DNA of 64,000 nt, from NCBI GenBank assembly GCA_021030915.1, contig JAGEMR010000022.1, forward strand, positions 1 to 64,000, written 5' to 3'. Position 1 is the stretch's first letter. Each line of letters opens with the position of its first letter. Positions 11,171 through 23,682 of the stretch are shown one piece after another. Below the pieces are notes generated by a model. It was given only the letters and a program-made list of their open reading frames with translations. It ran no database searches and was not told where the DNA came from. A program made the position numbers and the translations under genes. The DNA is from Astrothelium macrocarpum (lineage: Eukaryota > Ascomycota > Dothideomycetes > Trypetheliales > Trypetheliaceae).

Positions 11171-12561
11171 TCATCGCTGAGAAACAAAAGCAATGACGAC
11201 ATCACCATCTCTCCAACGACCCTGCGTCTGCATAGGTAGCGATTTACTCTCACTCATCTGCCGCCCGAGGAAAAAGATGCGGATACCTGCACCAGCAGGC
11301 AACTGGATAGTGATCAGCACATCTCTCATTCAATCGTAGGAAGCAGAATCGTCCGACGTACCTGAGCCTCCTCTCTGAAAACCTCAATCAGCGTCCCTAC
11401 ACTCTGGCCTTTTCCCATCCTGACCTTATAGTTCGTCTCCGGCTCACTCCTCCGTATCCTCACTGTGACTATCTTCTCCCCCTCATCCTCCACCATCTTT
11501 CCCTTCCCCTTCTCCACCCTCGCTCGCCGCTGCTCCTCCTCCTCCCTCCTGCGCTTCTCTCCACGTTCCTCCACATCATCCTCCACCACATCCTCCGGAT
11601 CCCGCACCACCCACGTCGGCACCACATAGCGATTGCCCAACGCATCATACACCCCATCCCTCAGTCGCCCACTCGGACACGTCAGCCCCGCCGCATCCAG
11701 AATGCCCTGCGCGTCCGCCAGCGCCACCGCCTCACTAACACCCAAATCCAGCCCCGCTTCCTCTGCATCAGCATCACCACCAAGGATATTTCGAGGCCCG
11801 TTCAAACCCTCCCTCAAAACCTCACACACCCCCCTCACAACCGCCCACCCCTCCTCTCGCCCCCCCGTCTGCGTATCGAAAAACTCATCCCGCTGCGCCG
11901 CCAACACGCGCCGACTCCACGGCCGCGCCGGCTGCAGCGCATCCGGGATATGCTGGTGGCGCGGGGACTGGCGCACAGGCGAGGGCGAGCGGAGCGGGCG
12001 GTTCGGGCGGTCGTCTGTGGGCGGCGGCGGCGGCGGCGGCGGCGCGGGCGTGGAGGAGAGGCTGCGCTGCTGGGGAGCGGGAGGAGGCGAGACGGGCTGG
12101 CGTTGCTGGTGCGAGGCAAAGAGGCTGCGGCGGCGCGAGGAGGGTGGGGATTTTCTTGTCGGAGAGGGGGGCGGTGGAGTGGTGGGTTGGCGCGGTGGGA
12201 TGATGTTGGTGCGGGAGGAGTCGAGGCCGGGGGTGGTTGCTGGGGCGAGGGAGGAGTGGGCGGAGGTGATGGAGCGGTGGGCGAAGGAGGAGGTGCGTTG
12301 GGGAGAGGGGTGGGAGGGGATGGGGTGGCATGGGGCGCTCGGGTAGGGAGTGTTGGGGTTGTGATTAGGGGAGGAGTCCGGGGTGGATTCTTTGGAGGTG
12401 CAGCAGCCCTATGGGGATGATCAGATATTGTTTGGCAATTTTCAAGGAGTCGGGGATAATTTTTATGATGTCTGAAATGATCGATAAATCTGGATTATGG
12501 GTGAAGTGGGAATGTTTTATGTAAGATTAGAGAGCATGTAGAGTGTCATACGACCTACCAT
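11171..12561 (-). CDS. Ubiquitin-like (UBTD/DC-UbP type) protein, MGCC N terminus
   Basis: The model has three exons on the minus strand. Exon 1 is only the ATG (12559-12561), followed at once by GTAGGT. Exon 2 is 12408-11362 and begins GGC TGC TGC. Exon 3 is 11302-11171. Introns are 150 and 59 nt and the product is 393 residues. The N terminus reads MGCCTSKES, a dual myristoylation/palmitoylation signal, then a long Pro/Ser-rich linker with a polyproline run. The UBTD N-terminal domain follows: RDEFFDTQ, W..V..V, DAQGILDAAGLTCPSG, then VYDALGNRYVVP. After a charged helix comes a ubiquitin-like fold (IVTVRIRR...YKVRMGKGQSV, ending DGDVVIAFVSQR). Family members bind ubiquitination enzymes. A membrane-tethered ubiquitin-pathway role is inference. 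If exons 1 and 3 are missed, the protein loses both its lipid signal and half of the ubiquitin fold. Confidence 0.88.
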
Positions 12562-14062
12562 TTTATTGCTAGGCGAATGGTTCCTTGTAACATATAACCC
12601 TCATATCACAAAACTAGGTACTGCATAAACGATTGAATATAGTATTACCCCGTTAACGAGAGTCGAGTAATAGCAAGGCTGAGAGTATGTTGGGTTGTGG
12701 TGAAGTGGGTGGTGAGGCTCAAGGCTGGAGAGATGGATGATGTGCGTCATGCACTCCGCACTGCAATGACCTGGACCTGCATCCAATGTAATCCACTTTC
12801 GGCCACGGCCCGGGTACCAAAGTGTTTGTCTTCTGGTACGGATGCTGATGGTCCGAATGCTCCTGGTAGGATGTTCCTGATTCGGTAATATTCGATAATT
12901 CTTGCGTGACCACTACCTTCATGCTGCGTGTGGTTTGTTGCACTTGTACTTCTCTGTATACTGGATGACAGGTATTTCTCATGTTGTAGCTGGCCGTTCA
13001 ATTTTTTGGTTGGTTCCTAGATTGAACGTCTTAAGCCAAGGACTAAGCGGATCTATTTTCTTGGTCAAACCTGGGCAGGATTTGTAGTGCTAAGTATCAA
13101 CCAGGCGTGAAATCCGGGTCTTAACGTACTTTACCTTGGCTCCCAAGTCATTAGATTTAAAGATAAAAATAACTAGATCGCTGTGATGGTAATAATGTAG
13201 CAACGATAAAATTGTGGTTTGTGCAATATCGCTCACAAATCGATACATCGAAAGATAAGGCAGGGTTGGGAGCAGGGGCATTCAACAGGAGGCGGAACTT
13301 TATCATCAAAACATCAACTTTGAACGTCAGGCAACCAGTCTACCTCGAACTTCAATAGTAATAGTTTCATCACGGTTCATCACGATTCATCAAATCGAAC
13401 AAATAGCCATCAAGTAGACAATAAAACTCCAGTATTATTAATAATTATTTCCCATCCTTATCATCCTAACTACAACCCAACAGACCACCATCACATACTA
13501 TCCACTTTCCGAAAACACTGTGCAACGCAACAATGGGGTATTCTGTTCTCGGAGTACTGCAGGGTATCACGGGTATTTCGCGATTTGGCATAAAAAAAAA
13601 AGACAAAGCAAAAGCAACCAATAAGACAGTGCAAAACACAAAAAAGCAATAAGCAATAGGTGCAAGCAACAAATAAACAATGACCGAACATAGGACAGGA
13701 TGTCAGCTGTGGCAACGGCAAATGCAATAGGGAGAAGCGCAGACAGACATAGCGAGAGAGAGAGAGAGAGGCAACGAGAGGACAGAAAAAAAAAGGGAGC
13801 AGGAGATATCAGGTCATCGCACACCACCAAAACCCCCCCTTCAAGAAGCGTGTGGCAAAAGTAAGCTATGCAGGCGAGAGCAGAACCCAGCCCAGACACC
13901 ATCATATATCCAGGCCTTCTTCAGCTGAAACCCTTCCCCCCTCCCGGATTCCCTTCCATTTACCCAACTGCACAAACGTATCAGTCAAGCCACGGAATCC
14001 ACCTCGGTCCACCACGCCACCTCTCCTGACCGCCGTCGCAGACTGCCCCCGCCCCGCGCGAG
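12562..14062. other. Intergenic with (AG)n microsatellite
   Basis: This is the promoter of the UBTD-type gene on the left and the 3' flank of the PH-domain gene on the right, about 1.5 kb. Long hydrophobic minus-strand frames at 13490-13905 come from A/G-rich plus-strand sequence and are not genes. An AG-dinucleotide run lies at about 13754-13772, with A-tracts at 13592 and 13789. Confidence 0.6.
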
Positions 14063-16422
14063 CTAGGCCGTCGCCTGAACGGCCGGCGCGCCTTGCTCTT
14101 GGCCGACTGACACGGCCTCAGGGACGACGTCGCCGATGGCATTGCTTTCGGTGTTTGTGTTTGACGCGACAGGCTCGGATGTCGCTGGCTCGGTGGTAGC
14201 AGCGGCGGCCTTGGTGTCGGCTTTGTCGTTGTCGCCGTTCACGGTGGGCTTGGTGGCCGCATCGTCTTTCTTGGTGGGGACGGTGCTCTTGATGGCTTTG
14301 CTGGGGTTGCGGAAGATGCCGCCGAGTTTGTTGGTGGTGGATTTCTTCTCCTCGCCTTCGGATTTCTCGGCGTCGCTCTTGTCGGTGCTCTTGGTGGTGT
14401 CTTTGACCTTGCCCTTGAGCGTGCCGAAGATGGAGGTGCGCTTGGTTTGGTTGGGCGTGGTTGCTTCGTCCTTCTTCTCGACAGGACCGGTGGCATTGGC
14501 TGTCGTGAGGGGCTCGGTGACTGGCTTGGCGGGAGTCTCGGCGGTGGCTGTTTCGGCGGGCTTATCTGTGGTGGCATCTGTGGTTGTGGTCTCCTTGGCA
14601 GGCTCCTCGGTGGCGGCAGCAGTCTCCGCACCCTCCTTGGCCTCGTCCTTTGCAGCTTCTGGCTTCTGGGTCTTGATTTTGCTGTCGCTTAAGAAACGCT
14701 TAAAGAAGTTTTCCTTTTCCTTGCCCGGGGTTGTAGTCTTTTCGTTCTTGGCATCCTTCGCTTCTTCGGTGGCAGCACCGGTAGCAGCACCGGCAGCCGC
14801 AGCTTCTTCGGCATTATCTTTAGGTGGAGCAGGAGGAGCAGCCTCGTCCGCACCATCTGTAGGAGGAAGAACTGGAGGAGCATCATCCTTTGGTGGAGGA
14901 ACGGGACCAACATCAGACTCTTTCTTCTCAGTAACTGGACTGCGGACCTTTTCGAAAAAGCTGCCAAAGATGGAACTGCGTTTGCCTGACTTGTTCGTAG
15001 CTGTGGTGTTCTTATCGGCTCCAGCCTCAGTAGTCTTCTTATCATCTGCGTTCGCGTCAGCAGGGCTCGCTCGATTTGAAGATGTCTCTTCAGTTTGTTT
15101 TTTTCGAGCAGAATATGAACTTACCAGAAGCTGCTCCATCAACAGCTGCAGCAGTTCCTACCGCACCAGCACCGGCAGCTACAGCTTCGCCTTCCTTGGC
15201 ATCCTTGGACTCTTCCTTCTCTTCCTTCTTCTCCTCTTTTTCGGCCTTCTTCTCTTCCTTCTTTTCTTCCTTTTCGGCCTTCTTTTCAGCCTTTTCTTCG
15301 GCCTTCTCCTCCTTCTTCAATTCTTTCTGCTCATCCTTCTCCTCCTTCTTGCCAATTAGTGTGCCGAAGAGGCTACCACGCTTGTTTCCACGGGAGACGG
15401 AGCGGCTCTTGCTCTTCTTCTTGCCATCATCGGCTTCACTGCTGTCTTTCCGGCGTTCATTTGTTTCCTCCGCATTTGTAGCGTCAGTGCTCTTCTTGCC
15501 GGTAACCGCGGCAGCGGCACCGGTGGCTAGCGTTGCGGGTTTGTCTATTTTAGCGTTAGCACGGGACGAAGCGAGGATGCATGGTGCATGAGAAAAACAA
15601 ATGTTTGATTTCGCAAACAACGCGTCGCTAATTTTAGGATAGACATACTTAGCTTGCCAATGGTCTCTTTGTACTTCTCGCTGTTGAGGATTCCTTCCTT
15701 GGAAGCCTTGGCCTCCTCGGAAGTCTTCTCGATGGCAACGAGCCAACCATCACGTTCCTTTTCGTTGCTTGCTTGGAAGGTGTTCTTGTGGTCGTGATAT
15801 TTGAAGGAAAAGTCTCGAGAGCCCTCTTTGGTAAGATCAGTGATATCGGCCTGAGATGAAATATAAGCCAAGTCAACACTGATTGACGCATGTTGTATTT
15901 ACCAGATTGATCGCACCATCAGGAGTCTTCATTTGATCCGAATGCTTGGCAAAAAGGAGTAGACCTTTGCCGGTATGACTAGCCCAAGCAGTAGTTGGAT
16001 AAGCAGACTCGGACTTCTCGCCACGCAAGAATTTGTCCATGTGCTGGGGGGTGATTGCTTCGTCGCCAAACCAAAAGTAGTTCTTCGAGAACTTGAACCT
16101 ACAAAGCTCCACATTAGAATAATACGACAGAATTCGGTCGTCCATCTCACTTTAGCCAGCCAGATCCCTTGTAACCAAGAGCACCATGGGTGACAGGCTC
16201 GGCCTCGACCTTGGCCTTGTCATCTTCTGTCTTTGGAGCTTCAGAAGCGCCAGCTTCAGTCTTGGGTGCTTCGGTAGCAGCGGTCTCAGGCTTTGTTTCA
16301 GTGGCGGCAGCTTCTGTTGGGGCAGCTTCTGAAGCTATTGGAGCTGTTGACTCGGTGGTCTGGGCAGGAAGAGCATCCTCGACAACAGGCTTGTCCGCAA
16401 CAGAATGCTGAACGTCAGACAT
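14063..16422 (-). CDS. PH-domain protein, Meu6-like
   Basis: The model has five exons on the minus strand: 16422-16151, 16098-15903, 15850-15649, 15544-15125 and about 15069-14063, giving roughly 698 residues. The first three introns (52, 52 and 104 nt) are clean. The fourth has a clear GTAAGT donor at 15124. Its acceptor is uncertain: 15070 gives a 55-nt intron, while one at 15088 would leave only 37 nt. The N terminus is Ala/Glu/Thr/Pro-rich. A PH domain spans exons 1-3 (about residues 80-200), from GYKGSGWLK through YFWFGDEAITPQHMDKFL to a helix with DGWLVAIEK. The C-terminal half is low complexity: a Lys/Glu coiled segment, then Thr/Ala/Glu/Lys-rich sequence with short SSIFGS or SIFGT boxes. 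The layout matches fungal proteins annotated as meiotic expression up-regulated protein 6. A lipid-binding membrane role is likely; a meiotic role is only by family name. Confidence 0.8.
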
Positions 16423-17824
16423 AGTGGATGCTCAAATGGTGGATTCGACTTGAGAGTTTATCTAGGATAGGGGAATGGAGTCGGGCGGGCGTTTGCTCAA
16501 AAAAGGTGAATGAAAGGAAAGGGCACGATTACAAGGGGGTAAACAAACAAAGGCAGGCTCGTCCCAGGTGCAGGACAATTACGCTTCAAGGAGGGGTATC
16601 TTAATGGACACGAGACTGGGTGAGCAGCAGAGTTAAAGTGGGAAGAATTATCAGAAGGAATCACAGCAGCAGGGCAGGCAAATAATGGGGCGTGTCTGGA
16701 GGGAAGGGGATGCAGCTAGCGCCAAGTCGTTGCACCTTTTCACCTCTCTCAAGCCTCACCTGGTCATTCACAACTCATAGCCTGCTTCCTCCCGAAATTG
16801 CACCCAGGCCCACTCCCGGCCCTCTTACTCAACCTGATGCATTGCTCCAGCGTTGATGCTACTTATCTGTCCTGCGTATTTGATCCCACTTCCTCCCACC
16901 CCATCCACCGCGTCACGCTGCCACTTGCGTGCTTTGATAACACGCCCAAAAAACCGTAGCTCAGAGGTGCCACTGCCGAGCCTGGTCCAGGTTTCGCGTG
17001 CTGGGTCGCATGACCGTCACAAGACGGATCGATATGAGGATAAGCTCGCGGCCAGCCAACCAGCACGCGTCTCCTGCCCCCAGAGCCGTGTCGGCAACCC
17101 AGCCCGATCCTGGGAAAACTTGGTTCTGCATGATGATATGAGATGAGGAGCAGCGCACTCGAAATATAGCTAAAGTCGGTCGAAACAATCGCAGCGCCAT
17201 CCAGCTCCTCCCTTCAATCCCACTTGCAAGCATGCGAGATTGTGCCAGTACAAAGGGGCAGAGGACGCGCCGGGCGCATTGGTTTCAGATGTGTCGATTT
17301 CTTAAAATACCACGTCGTCTTACGCGCTCGCCCTTCTGCCCCCTTCTGCGACAGCTTCGAGGGGAAATGTTCCGTGTGTTTCAATCTCCCGCAGACCCAC
17401 CGACGTTCCGACGCTAAGCTGCTGCAGTGTCTTGGCGTGTCCACTATGGCGTGCAACGGCGTCCGTAAATCGTAAGATGAGATGCTCGAGGGGGAAGCTT
17501 TTCCGCCGATCTAATTGACCGCTTTACCTTCTTGAGCCAGGCTCATCCATCCCGTCCAAGAATGACGCTTGCGACACATTTCACCGCAACTTTGGCATGT
17601 GAAAAGAGAAAAATCTTATTTCCGCAGCTAACGACTGTGTGCGTTTGCTCACAATGCTGGGTCTCCAACACCAGAGATATGAATTCAAACTGAGCGCTTG
17701 TGTAGCTGCCACCAACACCATGCCATGCAAGATCGCTATCAAATATAGAAAATAATTTTAGCCCCCCGTGTAGACGACCTCCCACCTATCCTTCACAAGA
17801 CAGCGACAATGTAATACCAAAAAA
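16423..17824. other. Intergenic, promoter of the PH-domain gene
   Basis: About 1.4 kb between the PH-domain gene start and the stop of the SulP-type gene, both on the minus strand. No supportable gene is seen. The long promoter would suit the neighbouring gene at 16422. Confidence 0.55.
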
Positions 17825-20800
17825 TCAGCCCGCACTCACCAGCACATAACTCGTAATCGCCCCCATCCGCTCACTCGTCAATTTCAAGCCCACCTTCAAC
17901 AGCTCCCTCGCCACCTCCGGCTGCTCCCGCTCCATACGCCTCCAGCTCTCGCGGCCCAACACCCACGCCACGCCCTCCTTCTCCACCACCACCGTCGCCG
18001 ACCGGTCCGTCTCCGCAAAGAACGGCAGCTCGCCACACGTCGTGCCGGCGACGATGCTCTCGTCGTACCGGCCCTGCTCCCAGTCGTACTCGGCGCGCAG
18101 GATGCCCGCCTCGAGGATGTAGAAGCCGTCGGGCTCGTCGCCGCGCGCGTACAGCACCGTGCCGGCCGGCAGCTCGCGCCGCGTAAAGTACGGGCTGGCG
18201 AGGTACCAGAAGTCCTCGTTGCGCGTGGTGAGGTTGTGGAAGGTTTGGAGGAGGAGCGGCAGCGGCGGTTGGAAGTTGGACCATTTGCTGGGTGGCACGA
18301 CGTTTGGCGCCGTGAGCGCGCTGGCGGCCGCTTCGTGGAGGAGGATTTGGCGGGGGGAGCTGTACATGGTGCTTGGGTCGATGATGGGCTGGGTTGCGGT
18401 GGAGGTGCTACTGCTAGCATGGGGAACGGCCATGGATTGCGTGTGTGCGGCGTGTTTTTGGGCGAGGACGTCGATGCGTTGTTTGAAAGTGATTAACAAT
18501 TCGTTTTCGCAGGACTCCAAGGCTTTGTTGAGGTCTTCAAAGACTCTGGGTGCGGCATTTACGTCGTCGCCGCCTGTCTCATTTAAGATGCCCACCATTT
18601 TGAGGCTTTTTTCGATCTCATCTCCAAGAACAACGCCGGACAGGATCATCTCGACGTTTCGACGATGTAGAATACGATTCATGCGCGTAAAAGCTTCTGC
18701 CGCAGAAAAGTCGAGGCCGGTCACATGGGTAAAGTCCAGAACCAGGTATCGAATTGGTCGTGCTTTGAATGCTTCCTCTTCGATGAGAGCCCTGACTTTC
18801 TTTTCCACAGCGACAATGGTGCCAAAGAAGAGGTATCCTGCAAGCTTGACCACACACGTCTGACGTCCGACGTCATGAAGATACCGTCTTTGGATTGGAT
18901 GGCGTCGGACAGTAGATTCTGCAATGGCTCCTGAGAAGGTTGCACGGATGGCTGACTTTCTTGAAGTTTGGACCACGTAATTGAGGCAAGCCAAAGCGAC
19001 TCCAGCAAAAATGCCGACGACAAAGTCGTAGAGGCCCATTATGAGAACAATAGCCAGGATCGTGCAATACTCTAATCTGTGGATTTTGTTTCTTGTATCC
19101 CAAAGCGCTTCGATTATAAGCTCGATGCCGAGCATATAGATTAAAGTGCCGACGACCATCACTGGGATGAAGCCAATAACTTCTGGCCCAGCCACCCATA
19201 CCCCAAACGTTGCAAGCGCCAGGAGACAGCCGGCAATACGGCTATTGCCTCCAGTATTGATAAAAAGCACACTGTTGGTATACACGAGATAATTTTGAAT
19301 GCTCCCCAAGCATCCCGACAAGGCATTGGACCAGCCATGTGCCCTTAGTTCGCGGTCGATACTGACATCATCTTCTTTGACGGCAACTCCAAGAGCAGGT
19401 ACGTTGATCGGTACGTGAAGGATTCCAAAGAGAGTCAAGGCGAACATGGTAGGTATTGTTTGCGACATGGCTTTCCAGTCAATCAAGTTCCATTTGTAAT
19501 ATGAATAGAAGTGATAGAATGGAACTCCAGATTCAGGTGCTTGAAAAATCCAGCCTGATTGTCTCATTGTGGCAATGGTCAAACTGGGGACAGCTAGAAC
19601 AACAACATAGAAGAGTAAGGTAATACCAAAGAAGTATCCAAGTACAATTACGGGGTGGTCTTTGAAGTATCTGATAGTCAGGAGAATAATAGCGAGCAGC
19701 AAGGGCAGAATCCAAAGTAGGGCCGTATCGGCGGAGAAGAGCTTTTGAAGAGTTTCCTTTGATGCATCGAGGCTTCCATCGAGTCGAGCTGAGACTTCGA
19801 CACCAGTGAGTACGAGGAACAGACCCACACCACCGATGCACCCAGTTAGAATACTTCGAGGGAAAAAGTTGACCAGCGTTCCAAGCTTGAACGCGCCAAG
19901 AGAAAAAAAGACCACACCTGTAAGGATTGAGCTCAATGCGTAGGAAGATATGACAGTTGCTCTGACAGCGTCCGGATTCTCAGTTCCCATTATAGCCATA
20001 ATCATGTATGCCATCTTGTGGAAAAAAGGCACCACTTCAATCTGAGTTCAAGGTCAGTGCTGAAAGAGATTATCTTGGAGCAGTCATCTACCATTTCTGA
20101 GCCCACGCCACCTTTGAATATCGAGCCACCACATGAATAGACGAGTTGTGACACAATGCAGCTAACGTAAAACATTGCAATGCCATCAGGCCCAGTTTCT
20201 GAGAATATCTCTGAGCCGAGAGGAAACAATATGAAACCGTAGGAAAGAGCGTCGAGAATATTTAGCAAAAGGCCTAAGATTACGCTTGGGATAGTTCTGG
20301 CTGCTGGCTTGATGGCGTTCTGCCATATCGAGTGTGGCGCCCAAAGCTTGGGGTTAGTCGCGGTTCGAAAAGCAGATATGCCATGCTGCTTGGCGTTGGG
20401 GATAATGTCTTCCAATCTCCGTCGTTTGATCTTGACTTGTCCTTCAAGGTCGTCCTTTGACGAATGATACGTCGATTGGTGTCCATTTGATTGGCTTTGG
20501 AACAGCAACGGGGTTCGTTCATTGGCATGCCTCGATTCAGTGTCCTCCACAACTAATTCTGGAGGTGATTGGGCATTTTCATCATGGCTTGGCAGCTGAG
20601 GAGGAGATTTACGTAACATGTCCGTCAAAGCGGAGGATTGGGGTGGTGTGGGGGAGGGAGTCGATTTTTGTGCAGGGTAGATGGGCTCAGGCACTTCTTG
20701 AATAACACCATGCTTGGTCCAGTTCAGCCCATCCATCGAATTGTCAGCTTCTTCAACAGCTTCAGTGCTAAGTCTTCGACCTATTCCTCCATGCAAAACT

Positions 20801-21266
20801 CGATTTCCAAAGGCATCCGACCTTTTGTGTCCAGTGGTTCCAGTGCGAAGAGAGTCGGGGTCTAACAGTGCCCAAGAAGCCAGTTCGGCAGTCTGGTCTC
20901 GCACTCCTTCTGAAGAGTACGAGGTGGGTTCTATGTGATCATGGTGAGTTTAGAGGTAGATTACATGGTGACATTGTTCGTCACAATGGTGTGATGATTA
21001 CCTAGGGCCCCATGGGAAGCATAGTGATTGAAAGATCTCGCTGGCGTTTTCTGAGAGACAGATGATGAAAGCCCTGCCCCAGAAAACGAGGACACGGCTC
21101 GAGTGGGCCTCGGAGTTGAGCGAGCTTCCCATGAGACTGGGGAGCCTCTAGACGAGTACTCGTCCTGATCTGTAGGCTCGTTGGCGAACGGTGACGGCTG
21201 TGGTTGTACAGGCTGCACGTCCGATGCTGCAGACACCGTACGCAATCTGGGACCGGCCGAAGACAT
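17825..21266 (-). CDS. SulP-STAS-cNMP-binding transporter, Vsb1-like
   Basis: Three minus-strand exons, 21266-21002, 20930-20092 and 20041-17825, have introns of 71 and 50 nt in phase. The product is 1106 residues. A long polar N terminus of about 290 residues carries Ser/Pro-rich stretches and a basic KIKRRRLED patch. The SulP (SLC26-like) membrane domain starts near ARTIPSVILGLLLNILDALSYG and runs to about residue 710. A STAS domain follows (about 755-880; CVVKLAGYLFFG, LVLDFTHVTGLDFSA). Last is a cyclic-nucleotide-binding-like domain (about 970-1080; ELPAGTVLYARGDEPDGFYI, CGELPFFAETDRSAT). This three-part order matches the fungal family of S. cerevisiae YGR125W/Vsb1, linked to vacuolar storage of basic amino acids. 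It is therefore probably a vacuolar transporter, not a plasma-membrane sulfate permease. The upstream ATG at 21266 was chosen because no earlier in-frame ATG is seen. Confidence 0.92.
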
Positions 21267-22199
21267 GGCTTGAGTGGAAGGACACTCAGCCCTCACGTCT
21301 AATGGCAAAATATGGCGTCAATTCACCCATACATTGACGTTGAGCTACAGCTATGTCAAGTGCAGCACGCCCGCAATTGGCCCACAAGATGCGCTAGGAA
21401 GCCAAGACTCATGGTCACAAGTGGAGAAGAATATACAACAAAGGGATCTCAACAGAAGGATCCAAGTTGTTCTTAGCCAAAAGTTTTATCACGCTTTGCA
21501 AAACGTTTAGGGTGATTCGCAAGCAACGGGCGGCGGGTAGGGAAAAGGTTCAAGCCACGCCCCGCGTTTTACCCCGTGTGGTTAAGCAGGGCAGGGACTC
21601 TTCGAAACCACGCGGAGAGCAGCTGCATGACTTTTGCAGGATTCATCAACCACGCCGTGAAGCCGAGATTTGACGTGCCTTTTCTCGATGACCTGGACCA
21701 CTTCTGCTCCTATATTAAAACACCCTTCCACTACACGGGACGCTTCCCCCGCATTCCTGATCAGGTGTCGTTATGATTGGACCAGTCACCATGAAAACTT
21801 CCATTGCATCTTCTATTGAAGAACCGACAATCTGGATCCTTCATATTCTTTGCTAAATTTATTTGTCTTCGTGCTTGGGAAGCTCTTTCGTGGCGTGACC
21901 TCTGTTGTGCAGTCCCGGACCACACAGACCATGAAACGGCATCAGTCCCCTCATCGCCATGGTACGCTCGTTGAGGTATTTTAGCTATTTTAGCTAATAA
22001 CATTGCGTGGTTCTTGTGCTACTATGACGTGCTGGTGCTCTCAGCGCCACCCACTGCTCCAACTTCCAATGTGCTTCCATGCCCAGAGATGTCCTTGGAA
22101 TACATGGAGGGTTGTGGTGTGGCTCCGCGGGCACTTCCAAGTACCCTGCCGTCAATTAATTGTACCTTTTCTAGCTCAAGGGATCAACAGCGTCACCCC
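21267..22199. other. Intergenic, SulP-gene promoter
   Basis: About 930 bp between the start of the SulP-type gene and the stop of psf1, both on the minus strand. No gene is supported. Confidence 0.55.
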
Positions 22200-22993
22200 T
22201 CAGTTAAGTCGTTGCAAGTAACCTTGAGCGATTAGCCGTTCAACATCGCCCTGGCGAACATAGAACTGGCTATTCTTGGTCAAAGTGATCGCCCTGTAGA
22301 AGCGTAAGTGAGACAGCGCCATTCGGCGGAACTCGTAGAAAGCTCACCCGTACTCGGTCTGGATCTCTCCAGCGTCTTTGAGCACTCTCACATCTATGAA
22401 CAAATCCCTTGGTGGCTCCAGACTTCCCGTGAGATCGATATCAGTCCATTGACCTTTGTAGGCAGCAAGCATATCACTGTACTGCCGCACATATTCTTCC
22501 TCCTCAGGACTCAAACTGCTCGAGCCTGATGCATCCGCACCCCCCAATTGCCCTTGTGCATTGCCTCCATTTCTGTTACCCTGCTGCTGCTCCAAAATGT
22601 CAATGCCATTCCAACACATCTCTTCGAGTTTCTCTGTGCGAGTCCGATGGTATGCGAGGAGACATCGCTTGTTGCGACGCATACAGAGATGATTGACCAG
22701 TAGAGCAGTTGCAGTTGCGGCATCTTGCGAGGGGTCAAACGAACCTTGAAAGGGTTCCAAGGTTTGCTGGACATCTCGATCAAGCTCTCGCACTTCTCGA
22801 GTTACAGCACGCACCATCTCCATCTGATATGGTGGGAGGTGAGCCAGAGATTGTGTCCGCTTGGCATGTTGCACCTATCATTGTAAGCATTACTGGATGG
22901 CCCATGCCTCCATAAACAAATAAATAGTAAATGAATAGAAAAAAAGAAAGGAAGGAAGATGCTTACAAGCTTGTTACCAAGCTCACCGTACAT
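22200..22993 (-). CDS. psf1: GINS complex subunit Psf1
   Basis: Three minus-strand exons, 22993-22967 (nine codons), 22874-22348 and 22293-22200, have introns of 92 and 54 nt. The product is 215 residues, normal for Psf1. The start MYGELGNKLV is the conserved Psf1 N terminus. The middle shows the helical A domain (LPPYQMEMVRAVTREVREL, LVNHLCMRRNKRCLLAYH). The last exon supplies the conserved B-domain tail (TLTKNSQFYVRQGDVERLI, then GYLQRL). Psf1 joins Psf2, Psf3 and Sld5 in the GINS complex, which binds Mcm2-7 and Cdc45 as the replicative helicase in the nucleus. Without the last splice the frame would stop at 22344 and lose the whole C-terminal domain. A Gln/Gly/Asn/Ser-rich insert (about residues 108-130) separates the two domains. 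Confidence 0.95.
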
Positions 22994-23682
22994 TGCCTCG
23001 TGGAGTCGAACATGTAAGCATAAGGTAAAAGCGGTCGCACTGTTTGGGCGAACTTTTTGGGGCCAAGACACGATGCGCGCGTCATGTCCGCGCTAAGGAT
23101 GCCTTGAACGAAAGCTCCGGCGTCGCATGGGCATCTTATTTTGACCGCGTTCCTATAAGGCCAATCATTCCGGCTTTCTCCATATCAAGTACTTGTGAAA
23201 GCTGATTTCCGAGGTAGCATTTCAATACATTCATTTCAACCACGGCTTCAATGACTTCCAATGCATAATGCGCTGTTATCCATAGCGTTATGCAGCCACC
23301 CGCTCCAGGCGACACAGGAACAAAGCCATTGTTCCACTGCTCGTGGACAATTGCATAAGGTAGTCGACGTACCCGCAGCGAATGTCTTTGCTTTGGTTTC
23401 TTCTTTTCTCTTTTCTCCCGTACAGTGCTTTCCCACCTCGTCAAAGTTGGTCGAGTTTGTCAATGATATATTAAAAATATCTGTACTATCATTATCTCCT
23501 ATACGCCAGGGGTATCATCTCCGTGATGTGAATCTTGCAAGTCTAAGTTACGGAACGATGACATACAAAGGAAAACCTCAAGACATAATGGACCTCCATC
23601 CCTATCCCACAGAAAAGAGCGGACCTCCCGGATTCCACCTCATCTCTTACAACACTTGTCCACCCATTGACATATGACTCAA
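22994..23682. other. Intergenic, psf1 promoter and HMG-gene 3' flank
   Basis: About 690 bp. No gene is supported on either strand. Confidence 0.55.

Noticed and set aside
11633..12420. Gly/Arg-rich plus-strand frames
   Set aside because: They are antisense of the Pro/Ser-rich UBTD-type exon 2 in a GC-rich stretch.
13567..13905. Hydrophobic minus-strand frame of 112 codons
   Set aside because: It is composed of simple-sequence AG/A-rich DNA read in reverse. It lacks splice context and a plausible domain.
15088..15124. 37-nt intron option in the PH-domain gene
   Set aside because: It is shorter than the other introns here. The in-phase acceptor at 15070 (55 nt) is preferred, though it ends in GAG and is itself uncertain.
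15090..15359. Long plus-strand Leu/Phe/Ser-rich frames (14136-15359 and 15076-15591)
   Set aside because: They are the antisense of the Lys/Glu/Ala-rich tail of the PH-domain gene. The hydrophobicity is a codon mirror artefact.
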